Part shown: piece after piece, positions 25,149 to 32,976 of the stretch | Position numbering within the stretch: the stretch's first letter is position 1 | How the letters are laid out: every line of letters begins with the position of its first letter | Assembly (NCBI GenBank): GCA_937925595.1 | Contig: CALALQ010000058.1 | Location: forward strand, 1 to 46,628 | DNA: 46,628 bases | Direction of reading: 5' to 3' | Source: an uncultured Demequina sp. | GTDB taxonomy: Bacteria; Actinomycetota; Actinomycetes; Actinomycetales; Demequinaceae | Program-made: the position numbers and the translations under genes | The notes under the pieces: generated by a model | Told to the model about the DNA's origin: nothing | Databases searched by the model: none | The model's input: only the letters and a program-made list of their open reading frames with translations

Positions 25149-25240
25149 GATGGTGGATTCTGCCTGGTCTTGATGCCAAGACCAGGCGAATTCCACCAGC
25201 AGGGAGTTTGGGGGTGGGGGATCAGGCAGAATCCACCATT
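25149..25240. repeat. family B repeats downstream of the DUF559 gene
   Basis: A forward unit (25149-25171, GATGGTGGATTCTGCCTGG then TCTT) and an inverted unit (25178-25200) pair at 19 of 23 positions with a 6-nt loop. A further inverted unit is at 25221-25240 (ends in ATCCACCATT). The palindrome lies between the convergent dehydrogenase and DUF559 genes and could also terminate transcription. Confidence 0.85.
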
Positions 25241-25291
25241 TCGTGGGTGGCCGTGGGTGCCGGTCGCGTCAACGCCCGACGCTGCGGTCAC

Positions 25292-26221
25292 CTAGGAGTT
25301 GAGCCGCGCCAGTTGGGCGTTGCGCGCGTCGCGATAGACCTGCCGACACCAGTCTTGGCTGTACATCAGTTCGTCGAAGGTGAAGTGCACAGGCGTGTAG
25401 CCGATCGAGATCAGTGCGGCGTCGCGCTCGTGATCCGCGAGGCGGTCCTCGGCCTTGGTGTGCGTTGCTCCGCCGTCAAACTCGAGCGCGAGCCTGGTCA
25501 CCGGGTCCGCCGCATCGATATAGCGCGTCCTGCCCATGGCCTCCACTTCGTGTTGCCAGCGCAGTTCGGGGAACTGGCGAGCTGGGAAGACCTGGTTGCG
25601 CGCGACGTACTCAAGGAAGCTGGTCACCCCGCCGTCGAGAAGCCCCAAGACCTCATGCAGTTTGCCGCGCCCGCGGAGGCGTCGCCGCTGCGTCGCGGCT
25701 TGGGCGATATCGGAGGCCGTGATGGTGCCGCGATGAACCGCCTCAACGACGAGGCCGATACGGTCTCGCGGATGCGCTTCCGCCCATGCTTGCGCCGCCG
25801 CCTCGGCCTGCCCAACCAGCGTCAACCTGCCGTGTGTGTGGACGGTGAGCGGAGCGTCGGGCCGGATCACTCGGATCCATCGTGGCCGCTCAAGGTGGTG
25901 CTTGGGCGGGAGTTGGACGGTGATGATCTCGGGTGGCCGCTTAAGCACGCCCCAGCCCCACAGCGCCGCTTCGCCGGAAAGTGCTCCGTGCGGCTCGGCC
26001 CATTTGGAGGCGGCGCGAACGCGGACATCGGGGGCGGCGAGGAGGTCCGCGTGGACGTAGATCGCTGGGAGGATGCGCGCGACGCTGCCGTTCGCGAGGC
26101 ACGCGTCGAGGGCGTGGGGCCCGAAATGCTCATCGGCCTGTTGACGTGTGATCGCGCTGCGGTACTCGAGGAGGCGGTCCGCGAGTTCGCGGCTGCGGCG
26201 GTACGTGGGCGCGGGGGTCAT
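25292..26221 (-). CDS. AbiEi-like / DUF559 (Vsr-fold) nuclease-like protein
   Basis: A 309-residue relative of the protein at 8577. The N-terminal winged-helix part (YRSAITRQQADEHFGPHALD, then ARILPAIYVHADLL and ALSGEAALWGWGVL) is of the AbiEi type. The C-terminal part (about residues 225-290) has the DUF559 pattern RTRYIDAADPVTRLALEFDG, then EDRLADHERDAALISIGYTP. The position equivalent to the metal-binding Asp of RTDF is shifted (RYIDAAD), so activity is uncertain. The ATG at 26221 has a TACCTT box 6 nt upstream. Family B repeats lie on both sides of the gene (25149-25240 and 26338-26548), as family A repeats do for its relative. Confidence 0.75.
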   Translation of the reverse strand: MTPAPTYRRSRELADRLLEYRSAITRQQADEHFGPHALDACLANGSVARILPAIYVHADLLAAPDVRVRAASKWAEPHGALSGEAALWGWGVLKRPPEIITVQLPPKHHLERPRWIRVIRPDAPLTVHTHGRLTLVGQAEAAAQAWAEAHPRDRIGLVVEAVHRGTITASDIAQAATQRRRLRGRGKLHEVLGLLDGGVTSFLEYVARNQVFPARQFPELRWQHEVEAMGRTRYIDAADPVTRLALEFDGGATHTKAEDRLADHERDAALISIGYTPVHFTFDELMYSQDWCRQVYRDARNAQLARLNS

Positions 26222-26227
26222 GCCGTG

Positions 26228-26233
26228 AAGGTA
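26228..26233 (-). promoter_or_regulatory. -10 box TACCTT, leaderless start
   Basis: On the minus strand TACCTT ends 6 nt before the ATG at 26221. Confidence 0.5.
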
Positions 26234-26337
26234 GGGCTTCGCTGCCGATCGACGGGTGCCTCCTGGAGGCAGCTGTGGATGCGCGGATAACGCGGCGGCG
26301 TTGTGGACGCGGATCGCCGCCCGCCGAGGCCCTTGAA

Positions 26338-26548
26338 ATGGTGGATGCTGCCCGGTTTTGCGCCCGGGTCTGTTGAGATGGTGGATACTGCCCGGTTTCG
26401 CGCCCGCGTCTCTCGAGATGGTGGATGCTGCCGACTCTCGAGCTCCAGACCGGGCAGCATCCACCATCAGGAGCAGGGGGAGTCGCGAACCGGGCAGCAT
26501 CCACCATCAGGAGCAGGGGGGAACCGCGAACCGGGCAGAATCCACCAT
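26338..26548. repeat. inverted tandem-repeat array, family B (3 forward, 3 reverse)
   Basis: ATGGTGGATGCTGCC starts at 26338, 26378 and 26418 (exact 40-bp period; the middle unit has ATACTG). The inverted form GGCAGCATCCACCAT ends at 26467, 26507 and 26548 (periods 40 and 41; the last has AGAATCC). The sequence between cores is also similar within each half (TTTTGCGCCCG and TTTCGCGCCCG; CAGGAGCAGGGGG twice) but differs between halves. The gene-free stretch 26222-26580 consists mainly of this array. Confidence 0.9.
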
Positions 26549-26568
26549 CTCGGGAGGGGGTGCCCGGA

Positions 26569-26574
26569 TACCCT
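26569..26574 (+). promoter_or_regulatory. -10 box TACCCT, leaderless start
   Basis: TACCCT lies 6 nt before the GTG at 26581, directly after the repeat array. Confidence 0.45.
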
Positions 26575-26580
26575 GTCGTC

Positions 26581-27033
26581 GTGAACCGCGCCGTCCTAGT
26601 GAGAGCAGCCATGCTCGTGGGCGTGCTCGCGCTCGCGGGGTGCGGACAGTCGGATCTCGGCACGCCGCAGGAGTACGCGACGGCGCTCTTCGACGGGATC
26701 AATGAGGAGCGAGAGGCGGCGCATCTCGCACCGCTCGAGTGGTCGGACTGCCTCGCGGACAAGGCCCAGCCTCGCGCGCAGGCCGCGGCCGCCACCCCCA
26801 CACTCGAGCATGAGTCCCTCGTTGCGACCTGCCTCGAGGGCGTCGCGGCGGGGGAGAACCTCGGCCGCAGCGACGACACCCCAGAGAGCATCGTCGCGCA
26901 ATGGATGGAATCGCCGGGCCACGCGCAGAACATCACACGCCCGGGCTTCACCATCGCAGGGATCGCGTGCGCCCCGCTGCCCGACGCTGCCGCCGGCTAC
27001 GCCTGCTCCCTCCTGTTTGAGGGCGGCGAGTAG
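26581..27033 (+). CDS. CAP/SCP-domain lipoprotein
   Basis: A 150-residue secreted protein with signal peptide and lipobox LALAGC, so lipid-anchored. The rest is a compact CAP (cysteine-rich secretory protein) domain: FDGINEEREAAHLAPLEWSDCLADKAQPRAQ, EHES, the GENLG motif, and IVAQWMESPGHAQNITRPGF, in which the paired His/Glu of the CAP cavity can be recognised (EHES and SPGHAQNI). Bacterial CAP proteins are of mostly unknown function, some linked to the cell wall. It begins with GTG at 26581, chosen from the -10 box spacing, and is convergent with the phosphatase gene 8 bp downstream. Confidence 0.85.
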   Translation: MNRAVLVRAAMLVGVLALAGCGQSDLGTPQEYATALFDGINEEREAAHLAPLEWSDCLADKAQPRAQAAAATPTLEHESLVATCLEGVAAGENLGRSDDTPESIVAQWMESPGHAQNITRPGFTIAGIACAPLPDAAAGYACSLLFEGGE

Positions 27034-27041
27034 GCAAACGG

Positions 27042-27581
27042 CTAGGCGGACGTCATCCAGTCGGTGACGTCGGTGATGAGTTCGGTCATGAGCGCATAGG
27101 TCTCGTTGTAGAAGTCCTGCGACTCGTAGTACGGGTCCGGCACATCGATGAGCTTCACGCCAGCGAGCTGGGTCCGGTAGTCGGAGACGGCGCGCGCGAC
27201 CCCGGCGAGTCCGCCCTCGAGCGGGGCGCCGCGGCGAGCGGCCTCAGCGAGCTCGCCCAGAGTGAAGGTGCGCTTGAGCGCGAACGGCGCCTCGCGCACG
27301 CACCAGGCGCGGTGCTGCGCGGTGGCGCACACGATGAGGTCCGCCTCGCGCGCGATCGATTCGGTGTACTGGCGCGCCAGGTGAGCCGTGCCGTCGATCC
27401 CATCGGCATCCAGGCAGCGGAGCATCGGCGCGGGGATGCCGTGCCCTTTCATCGCGTGGGTGCCGGCGGAGGAGACGGTGACCCCAGCGTCGGCCAATTG
27501 CCTGGCAAACAGCAGCTCCATGGCAGGGGAGCGGCAGATGTTGCCGGTGCACACGGTCACGATCGAAAGGGGGGAGGTCAC
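27042..27581 (-). CDS. low-molecular-weight protein tyrosine phosphatase
   Basis: A 179-residue LMW-PTP. The catalytic loop is intact: C11-TGNIC-R17 followed by SPAMELLF, and the general acid lies in DVPDPYYESQDFYNETY. Such enzymes (Wzb/PtpA type) dephosphorylate the Tyr cluster of BY-kinases and so tune polysaccharide chain length; two BY-kinases follow in this locus, so this is its probable job. The GTG at 27581 is chosen because TACCTT ends 6 nt before it. The gene is divergent from the DUF4012 gene, with overlapping promoters. Contrast with the degenerate phosphatase domain at 45348. Confidence 0.9.
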   Translation of the reverse strand: MTSPLSIVTVCTGNICRSPAMELLFARQLADAGVTVSSAGTHAMKGHGIPAPMLRCLDADGIDGTAHLARQYTESIAREADLIVCATAQHRAWCVREAPFALKRTFTLGELAEAARRGAPLEGGLAGVARAVSDYRTQLAGVKLIDVPDPYYESQDFYNETYALMTELITDVTDWMTSA

Positions 27582-27587
27582 GGCCAC

Positions 27588-27593
27588 AAGGTA
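27588..27593 (-). promoter_or_regulatory. -10 box TACCTT for the phosphatase
   Basis: On the minus strand TACCTT ends 6 nt before the GTG at 27581. It lies 15 bp from the divergent TAGACT box, so the two promoters share DNA. Confidence 0.5.
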
Positions 27594-27608
27594 CCAAGTG
27601 CCGCTCAC

Positions 27609-27614
27609 TAGACT
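27609..27614 (+). promoter_or_regulatory. -10 box TAGACT for the DUF4012 gene
   Basis: TAGACT ends 8 nt before the ATG at 27623. Confidence 0.5.
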
Positions 27615-27622
27615 TGCCAAGC

Positions 27623-29386
27623 ATGAGCACCATGGCGCATGCAGCAAAGCCGCGCCGACGCTGGGGCAGGTGGGTTGTCCTCGCTGTAGTTCTGCTGGTG
27701 CTGGCCTTCGTTGCGGCGTTCGCGTGGGACGGGCTGCAGATCAAGAAGTCCTCGGCGGAGTTGAGGTCGCATGCGGCGGCCGCGCAGCAGGCGATCCGGG
27801 ATCGCGACGCAGCTGCGCTCAAGGCTGAGGTGGGCGGAGTGCGCGAATCGGCGCAGCAGTTCGCGAGCGCGACCGATGGGCCGCACTGGTGGATTGCCAA
27901 TCACCTGCCGTGGATCAAGGATCAGACTCAGCCGTTGAGCATTGCTGGCTCGGCCACACTCGCGATCAGTGACGGGGCGCTCAAGCCCTTGTCTGAGCTG
28001 GAGAACTTGGACGCGCTCCAGGCCCCCAAGATCGAGAACGGGCACATCGACCCGTATGTGCTGGAGCCGTATCGCGAGACGCTTGCGGGTGCGGCAGGCG
28101 TGATGATGGCTCAGCAGGAGCGGCTCGCGGGAGTGGGCCTGGCGGGGACCGTGGATGCGGTTCGTGGGCCGTTCGTGGAGCTCGCCGAGAACATGCAGAC
28201 CCTGGGCGAAACCGTGCAGGGCGCTCACGTGGCGGCCGAGGTGCTCCCGGGCATGCTCGGTGCCGAGGGCAAGCGGACGTACCTGGTAATGGTGCAGAAC
28301 AATGCCGAGCCGCGGACCACGGGAGGCATTCCTGGGGCCGTTATTGAGGTGACGGCGGATAACGGGAATATCGAGATGGGGCGGTTCAGCACTGCGAACG
28401 CGATGATCAATCGCGATGGCATTGACTTTGAACTGACCGACGATGAGCGCAATGCGTTCTCTGTGCGGATGCTCATGTATCCGCAAGACGTGAACTTCAC
28501 GCCCGAATTCCCTCGTTCCGCGCAGCTCATGACGCGCTTCTGGCAGGAGGAGTACGGGCAAGAGGCCGACGGTGTCATCTCGGTAGACCCCGTGGCGCTT
28601 GGCTACATGCTCGACGGCATGCGGCCCACGGAGATCCAGGGCATCACCGTGACGTCGCAGAACCTCTCGCAGGTGATGCTCAACGAGGCATACCTGGCGT
28701 TCCCTGATCCGGAGGAGTCGGACGCCTTCTTCGCGCTCGCGTCCAGCACTCTCTTTGGGATGCTCATGGACGGCGCAACGTCCTCCGTGGCTGGCGTGGA
28801 GCGCGCGCTTGACGAGAGCCGCTTCCTGGTGTTCAGCGCGCACGAGGCGGAGCAAGGGCTGCTCCAGACCACGGCGGCGGCCGGTGGCTTCCTCGAGAGG
28901 ACGCAGACGCTGGGACTGTTCGTCAACGATGGCTCGGGCTCCAAGATCGGCTACTACATCGACTCTTCGTTCCAGGTGACCAACCACATGTGCGGCGACG
29001 GCAGCCTCAGTGGGCAGACGGTGACCGCGACCTTCACCCACACGTTCGACGGCGACGTGGCTGATTTGCCCTGGTATGTCTCCGGTGGGGATGTGTACGT
29101 GCCGAATGGTGAATTTCACGCAAACGTGCTGCTTTACCCACCAGACGGCGCAGGTGTGACGACATTCTCATTGGACGGCGAGCCCGCAAAGCTCGCCCCC
29201 TATAGCCACGACGGCCGGTACTTGAGCCAAGCAAGAATCGACCTAATACCAGGGCAGTCGACAACATTGACCTATGAGTTGCAGGCGAACAAGCGCAATG
29301 TGCTGCCGCCAGACTTTGCATCGACACCCGGGCCACACCCTCAAGTGACCAACATCTCTGTCGATTACCAAGAAGACGGCTGTTAA
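27623..29386 (+). CDS. DUF4012 membrane-anchored protein of polysaccharide loci
   Basis: A 587-residue protein with an Arg-rich cytoplasmic start (KPRRRWGRW), one transmembrane helix (about residues 16-38) and a large extracellular part that matches DUF4012: YLVMVQNNAEPRTTGGIPGA, GVISVDPVALGYMLDGM, LNEAYLAFPDPEESDAFFA. Proteins with this domain are frequent next to actinobacterial exopolysaccharide genes; their molecular role is unknown, and a part in export or attachment of the polymer is only a guess. The last 90 or so codons (from about 29100) use AT-richer codons such as CTA, ATA and AGA that the first part avoids, suggesting a recombination boundary inside the gene. The start is set by the TAGACT box. 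Confidence 0.85.
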   Translation: MSTMAHAAKPRRRWGRWVVLAVVLLVLAFVAAFAWDGLQIKKSSAELRSHAAAAQQAIRDRDAAALKAEVGGVRESAQQFASATDGPHWWIANHLPWIKDQTQPLSIAGSATLAISDGALKPLSELENLDALQAPKIENGHIDPYVLEPYRETLAGAAGVMMAQQERLAGVGLAGTVDAVRGPFVELAENMQTLGETVQGAHVAAEVLPGMLGAEGKRTYLVMVQNNAEPRTTGGIPGAVIEVTADNGNIEMGRFSTANAMINRDGIDFELTDDERNAFSVRMLMYPQDVNFTPEFPRSAQLMTRFWQEEYGQEADGVISVDPVALGYMLDGMRPTEIQGITVTSQNLSQVMLNEAYLAFPDPEESDAFFALASSTLFGMLMDGATSSVAGVERALDESRFLVFSAHEAEQGLLQTTAAAGGFLERTQTLGLFVNDGSGSKIGYYIDSSFQVTNHMCGDGSLSGQTVTATFTHTFDGDVADLPWYVSGGDVYVPNGEFHANVLLYPPDGAGVTTFSLDGEPAKLAPYSHDGRYLSQARIDLIPGQSTTLTYELQANKRNVLPPDFASTPGPHPQVTNISVDYQEDGC

Positions 29387-29448
29387 CATGGCTGAGAGTT
29401 CTACTGGCGGGTGAAGTCGCTCGCCTACATCTAAGAGGGGGTTTTCCC

Positions 29449-29937
29449 ATGATTACTCGTGCCCTGGCTGCTGTCGCAGTCGCAGGTATCGCGCTGGCAG
29501 TCCCGGTGACGGCAAGTGCGGTCACGTACCCGGCTGACGACGCCACGCTTGAGTGCTCCGCGACGCAGGTTGCGCCTAACGAGAGCTTCGAGTGCACCAT
29601 CACCGCTGAAGGCGCCACGGAGGCGCAGCTGCAGGCGACTACCTCTGGTGAGAACGCGTCGATCGCGGGAACTGTGACCTCCGCCCCCAAGGACATCACA
29701 AGTGGCACCGCTGACTTCACCGTGACCGCGCCGTCCGTTGAGGGCACCATTGGGCTGACCGCAATCGTCGATGGCGTTGCCGTTGATGAGACCGCGACCG
29801 TCACCGTGGCTGGCGACTCGCTGTCCGGTACCGGTTTCGACTCAACGCCGCTGGCCATTGGCGCTGGCGTCCTGCTCGTCGCTGGTGCCGCGGTGGTCTT
29901 CGTCGCCGCTCGTCGCCGCTCCGCGCAGAACTCCTAA
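29449..29937 (+). CDS. secreted wall-anchored protein with LPXTG-like signal
   Basis: A 162-residue protein with a signal peptide cleaved near VTASA-VTYPA, a beta-rich domain of about 90 residues with two Cys (LECSATQVAPNESFECTITA, disulfide likely) and a typical C-terminal sorting layout: LSGTGFDS, a hydrophobic stretch (LAIGAGVLLVAGAAVVFVA), then ARRRS. LSGTG departs from the standard LPXTG, though similar variants occur in high-GC actinobacteria. It is probably attached to the cell wall by a sortase. AGAGGGGG upstream of the ATG at 29449 is the ribosome site. Codon use is optimal (highly biased), which suggests strong expression. Confidence 0.8.
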   Translation: MITRALAAVAVAGIALAVPVTASAVTYPADDATLECSATQVAPNESFECTITAEGATEAQLQATTSGENASIAGTVTSAPKDITSGTADFTVTAPSVEGTIGLTAIVDGVAVDETATVTVAGDSLSGTGFDSTPLAIGAGVLLVAGAAVVFVAARRRSAQNS

Positions 29938-29947
29938 GTTCCTTAAG

Positions 29948-30019
29948 CTTCGGACTAGTTCCGAAGGAAACCCCCCGAAAAGAGGGGCCCTGCTCACACC
30001 CCCCGAGGCAGGGCCCCTC
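29948..30019. terminator. two tandem hairpins between convergent genes
   Basis: First, CTTCGGA (29948-29954) pairs with TCCGAAG (29960-29966). Second, GAGGGGCCCTGC (29982-29993) pairs perfectly with 30008-30019 over a 14-nt loop. They lie between the ends of the wall-protein gene and the BY-kinase gene and probably stop transcription from both sides. Confidence 0.8.
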
Positions 30020-30048
30020 GATTCGTATCTGGGCCCCGCTGGTCTAGA

Positions 30049-31410
30049 TCAGTCCTGCTGGTAGGCGTGACCATAGCGGCCGTAGCCGTAGGCGTCGGGT
30101 CCCTTGGTGGGCAGCATTGTCAGCACGATGCCGCTGACGGGAGCATCAACGTTCTCGAGCGTGGCGAGCGCCGTCTCGAACTCGGGTGTACTGGTCTTGC
30201 CGGACGCGACGAGCACCAGGCAACCACCAACGAGGCGTGCGAGCACCGCGGCGTCCGTGACGGGAAGCAGGGGCGGCGCGTCATAGAGGACAACGTCGAA
30301 GTCCTTGTTGAGGCGGCCAATGAGGTCGTCCATGAGCGCGGATCCGAGCAACTCCGACGGATTCGGCGGAAGTTGCCCCGACGGCAACAGGAAGAGATCG
30401 GTACGGCCCCACCGCTGCACGGCATCGCCGAGCTCCACCCGGCCTATCAGCACGTCGGTGAGGCCAACGGAACCTTCGATGCCCAGGTAATGAGCCATCT
30501 TGGGCTTGCGCAGGTCCGCGCCCACGAGGAGCACCTTGGCACCCGCTTGAGCGAGGGCGATAGCGAGGTTGGCCGTAGTGGTCGACTTGCCCTCGCCGGG
30601 AATTGCGGACGTGACCACGAACGCGCGCTCACGGCGCCCCGCGTCAAGGAACTGCAGGTTGGTGCGCAGCGTTCGGAAACTCTCGGCGCGGGGACTCGTG
30701 GAGTCCTCGTGCACAATGAGGGGGCGGTCCTTCGCCTTGGAGTCAAAGACGATGCCGCCGAGGACGGGTAGATCGGTGACGCGCTCAAGATCCTTCTCAT
30801 TGCGGATTTTGGTATCGAGCGCCGCACGCAAGAGTGCAATGGCCACTCCAAGAGCTAGCCCGAGCAGGAGGCCCATCGCTATGTTGAGGGCCTTCTTGGG
30901 GCTGGTTGGAGTCAGTGGGACCTCGGCCTCCTGGACCACGGTGAGGCGCACCGGCGAACCCTGCAGGGCATCGGTGGTCTCGATCTGCTGGACCACCTCA
31001 ATGAGTTGATTCGCGGTCTCGGTGGCGAGAGTCGCGGCAAACACCGGATCGGTGCTGTTGACCGTCACGTTGATCACAGTCGTGTTGAGAGGAGCCGAGG
31101 CCGAAACCTGGCCGCGAAGCTTCGCGACCGATGTGCTGAGATTGAGTGAGTCAATGGTCGGCTGCAGTACGGCGGCCGTGGTGACGAGTTCCGCGTAAGT
31201 CTTGACGCGTTGCTGAGTGAACGTATTTCCCTGTTGCAGATCCGCCGCAGTGGTCGCGCCGGATGTGGAGACGAACACTCGCGCCGAGGCTGTGTACGTC
31301 GGTGTAGCGACCAGTGCGTAGGTGAAGCCCAGGCCCGCACCTAGCACAGCTAGCAGAAGGATCGCAATCCAGTTCTTGCGGAAAATCCTCAGGTAATCCT
31401 GGATTTCCAA
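30049..31410 (-). CDS. Wzz/BY-kinase (polysaccharide co-polymerase and tyrosine kinase)
   Basis: A 453-residue protein joining a Wzz chain-length domain to a bacterial tyrosine kinase. Transmembrane helices lie at about 14-36 and 174-200, the second followed by RAALDTKIRNEKDL. The cytoplasmic kinase has Walker A SAIPGEGKSTTTANLA (about residue 270), Walker A' LLVGADLRKP, and Walker B VVLYDAPPLLPVTD. The C-terminus ends in a Tyr cluster (AYGYGRYGHAYQQD) for autophosphorylation. A TTG start at 31410 is chosen because GGGAGGGG lies upstream and the product then aligns with its paralogue (EIQDYLRIFRKNW against ELQDYLRIFRQHW). An open extension to 31467 has no similarity. Divergent from the sugar transferase. 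Confidence 0.92.
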   Translation of the reverse strand: MEIQDYLRIFRKNWIAILLLAVLGAGLGFTYALVATPTYTASARVFVSTSGATTAADLQQGNTFTQQRVKTYAELVTTAAVLQPTIDSLNLSTSVAKLRGQVSASAPLNTTVINVTVNSTDPVFAATLATETANQLIEVVQQIETTDALQGSPVRLTVVQEAEVPLTPTSPKKALNIAMGLLLGLALGVAIALLRAALDTKIRNEKDLERVTDLPVLGGIVFDSKAKDRPLIVHEDSTSPRAESFRTLRTNLQFLDAGRRERAFVVTSAIPGEGKSTTTANLAIALAQAGAKVLLVGADLRKPKMAHYLGIEGSVGLTDVLIGRVELGDAVQRWGRTDLFLLPSGQLPPNPSELLGSALMDDLIGRLNKDFDVVLYDAPPLLPVTDAAVLARLVGGCLVLVASGKTSTPEFETALATLENVDAPVSGIVLTMLPTKGPDAYGYGRYGHAYQQD

Positions 31411-31482
31411 GTGGGTCCCCTCCCGTGTGCCGGTGCAGCCATTTTGGCACGGAATATGGCCGGGCAAGGTCAGCGTGCACGA

Positions 31483-31488
31483 TAACCT
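31483..31488 (+). promoter_or_regulatory. -10 box TAACCT, leaderless start
   Basis: TAACCT ends 6 nt before the GTG at 31495, favouring it over the GTG at 31489 that abuts the box. Confidence 0.45.
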
Positions 31489-31494
31489 GTGACC

Positions 31495-32976
31495 GTGGGG
31501 ACAAGCGAGAACACTGAGGAGTCGACTCCTGCGCCGGCTTCCGCGCAGCGCATGTATGGTCCCGGCGGTTGGTCACACAAGTACCAGCGCCGGCTCGCCC
31601 TGAATGACTCGCTTGTGGTCGTGCTGGTGATGGTCCTTGCCCAAGCGGTGCGCATTGGGTGGAACCCCGGGGAGCCAGTGGCCGGGCCGTCGGCTCCGCC
31701 GTATTGGTTCGTGAGCGTGGCGATTGCTTTGCTCTGGCTGGTCAACCTGGCACTGACTCGGTCCCGTGAGCCGCGAATATTGGGGCATGGTCCGCAGGAG
31801 TTCCAGCGTGTTGTGTCGGCGTCCTGGTACACCTTCGCATTAGTCGCCATTGTCGGCTTTCTCACACAGTGGCAGATCAGTCGCGGGTACCTGCTGTTTG
31901 CGCTCCCGGTGGGCACCATCGCTCTCCTCGTTTATCGCTCCGCCTGGCGCGCTTGGATACACGCGCAGCGCGATGCGGGCGAGTTGCAGGCGCAGGTACT
32001 CGTGGTCGGCCCTTGGACTACATCCGAACAGATGGTCCGGCGGCTCCGCCGCGCACGACGAGCCGGCTACAACGTCGTGGGCGTGTGTCTTCCGCCGACT
32101 AGCCCCGGAAAGCTCTCAGACGACATCGCGGACGTGCCAGTGTTGGGTGCCATCAGCAACGCGATCGGGGCGGCGAAGCGCGTGGGAGCGGAATACATCC
32201 TCCTCAGCGGGAATGATGCAATGTCGCTGAGTGAAGCGCGTCGACTTGGATGGGCGCTCGAGGGCACTGGCATCGGGCTCATCGTCGCCCCTGCGATGGT
32301 GGACATCGCGGGGCCTCGCGTTCTGATGAGTCCCGTCGAAGGGTTGCCGCTGTTGCACGTGGACCCGGCAGAGTTCACGGGCGCCAAGTATCTGCTCAAG
32401 TCTGTGTTCGACAGGGCGAGCGCAGCACTGCTAATGATCCCACTTGCTCTCCCCATGCTTATCGTGGCCGTGCTCGTGAAGCTGTCGAGTCCAGGGCCCG
32501 TCTTGTTCAAGCAACAGCGCATCGGCAGGAACGGCGAGCCGTTCAACATGCTGAAATTCCGGTCAATGATCGTCGGAGCAGAGACTTTGCTCGAGGAGGT
32601 CGTCGACGGCGAGGTCGGTCTCTACTACAAGCCACAGAACGACCCCCGAGTCACACCGCTCGGTCGCTTCATCCGGCGCTACTCCATCGACGAACTTCCA
32701 CAGATCATCAATGTGCTGAAAGGCGACATGTCCCTTGTCGGGCCGCGTCCGCAGATCCCCGCTGAGGTGGCGCTATATAACGACCTCGCGCACCGACGGT
32801 TGTTGGTGAAGCCCGGTATGACGGGGTTGTGGCAAGTCAGCGGCCGCTCTGCACTGAGTCCTGAGGAAGCAATTCGCTTGGACGCCTACTACGCGGAGAA
32901 CTGGACTCTGGGCGGAGACTTCATGATCATCTTGCGCACTCTGAAAGCCGTTCTGGCGCGCGATGGGGCGTACTAG
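31495..32976 (+). CDS. polyprenyl glycosylphosphotransferase (priming sugar transferase)
   Basis: A 493-residue initiating enzyme of the WbaP/CpsE type, which moves a sugar-1-phosphate to undecaprenyl phosphate. The N-terminal half has four or so transmembrane helices and a CoA-binding-like domain (VLVVGPWTTSEQMVRRL). From about residue 300 comes the bacterial sugar transferase domain: a membrane helix after KSVFDRASAAL, then SPGPVLFKQQRIGRNGEPF, KFRSM, TPLGRFIRRYSIDELPQIIN, LVGPRPQIP, KPGMTGLWQVSGRS. Which sugar is used cannot be told. Its TAG stop and that of fcl share one CTAG, so the convergent genes overlap by 4 bp. Confidence 0.93.
   Translation: MGTSENTEESTPAPASAQRMYGPGGWSHKYQRRLALNDSLVVVLVMVLAQAVRIGWNPGEPVAGPSAPPYWFVSVAIALLWLVNLALTRSREPRILGHGPQEFQRVVSASWYTFALVAIVGFLTQWQISRGYLLFALPVGTIALLVYRSAWRAWIHAQRDAGELQAQVLVVGPWTTSEQMVRRLRRARRAGYNVVGVCLPPTSPGKLSDDIADVPVLGAISNAIGAAKRVGAEYILLSGNDAMSLSEARRLGWALEGTGIGLIVAPAMVDIAGPRVLMSPVEGLPLLHVDPAEFTGAKYLLKSVFDRASAALLMIPLALPMLIVAVLVKLSSPGPVLFKQQRIGRNGEPFNMLKFRSMIVGAETLLEEVVDGEVGLYYKPQNDPRVTPLGRFIRRYSIDELPQIINVLKGDMSLVGPRPQIPAEVALYNDLAHRRLLVKPGMTGLWQVSGRSALSPEEAIRLDAYYAENWTLGGDFMIILRTLKAVLARDGAY

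Noticed and set aside
26338..26548. CRISPR array
   Set aside because: Regular 40-bp spacing suggested it, but the units change orientation half-way, the inter-unit sequences are similar to each other rather than unique, and no cas gene is present.
27608..29119. 503-codon minus-strand frame opposite the DUF4012 gene
   Set aside because: His/Arg/Leu-rich product without motifs; the plus strand encodes the recognisable protein with promoter and membrane helix.
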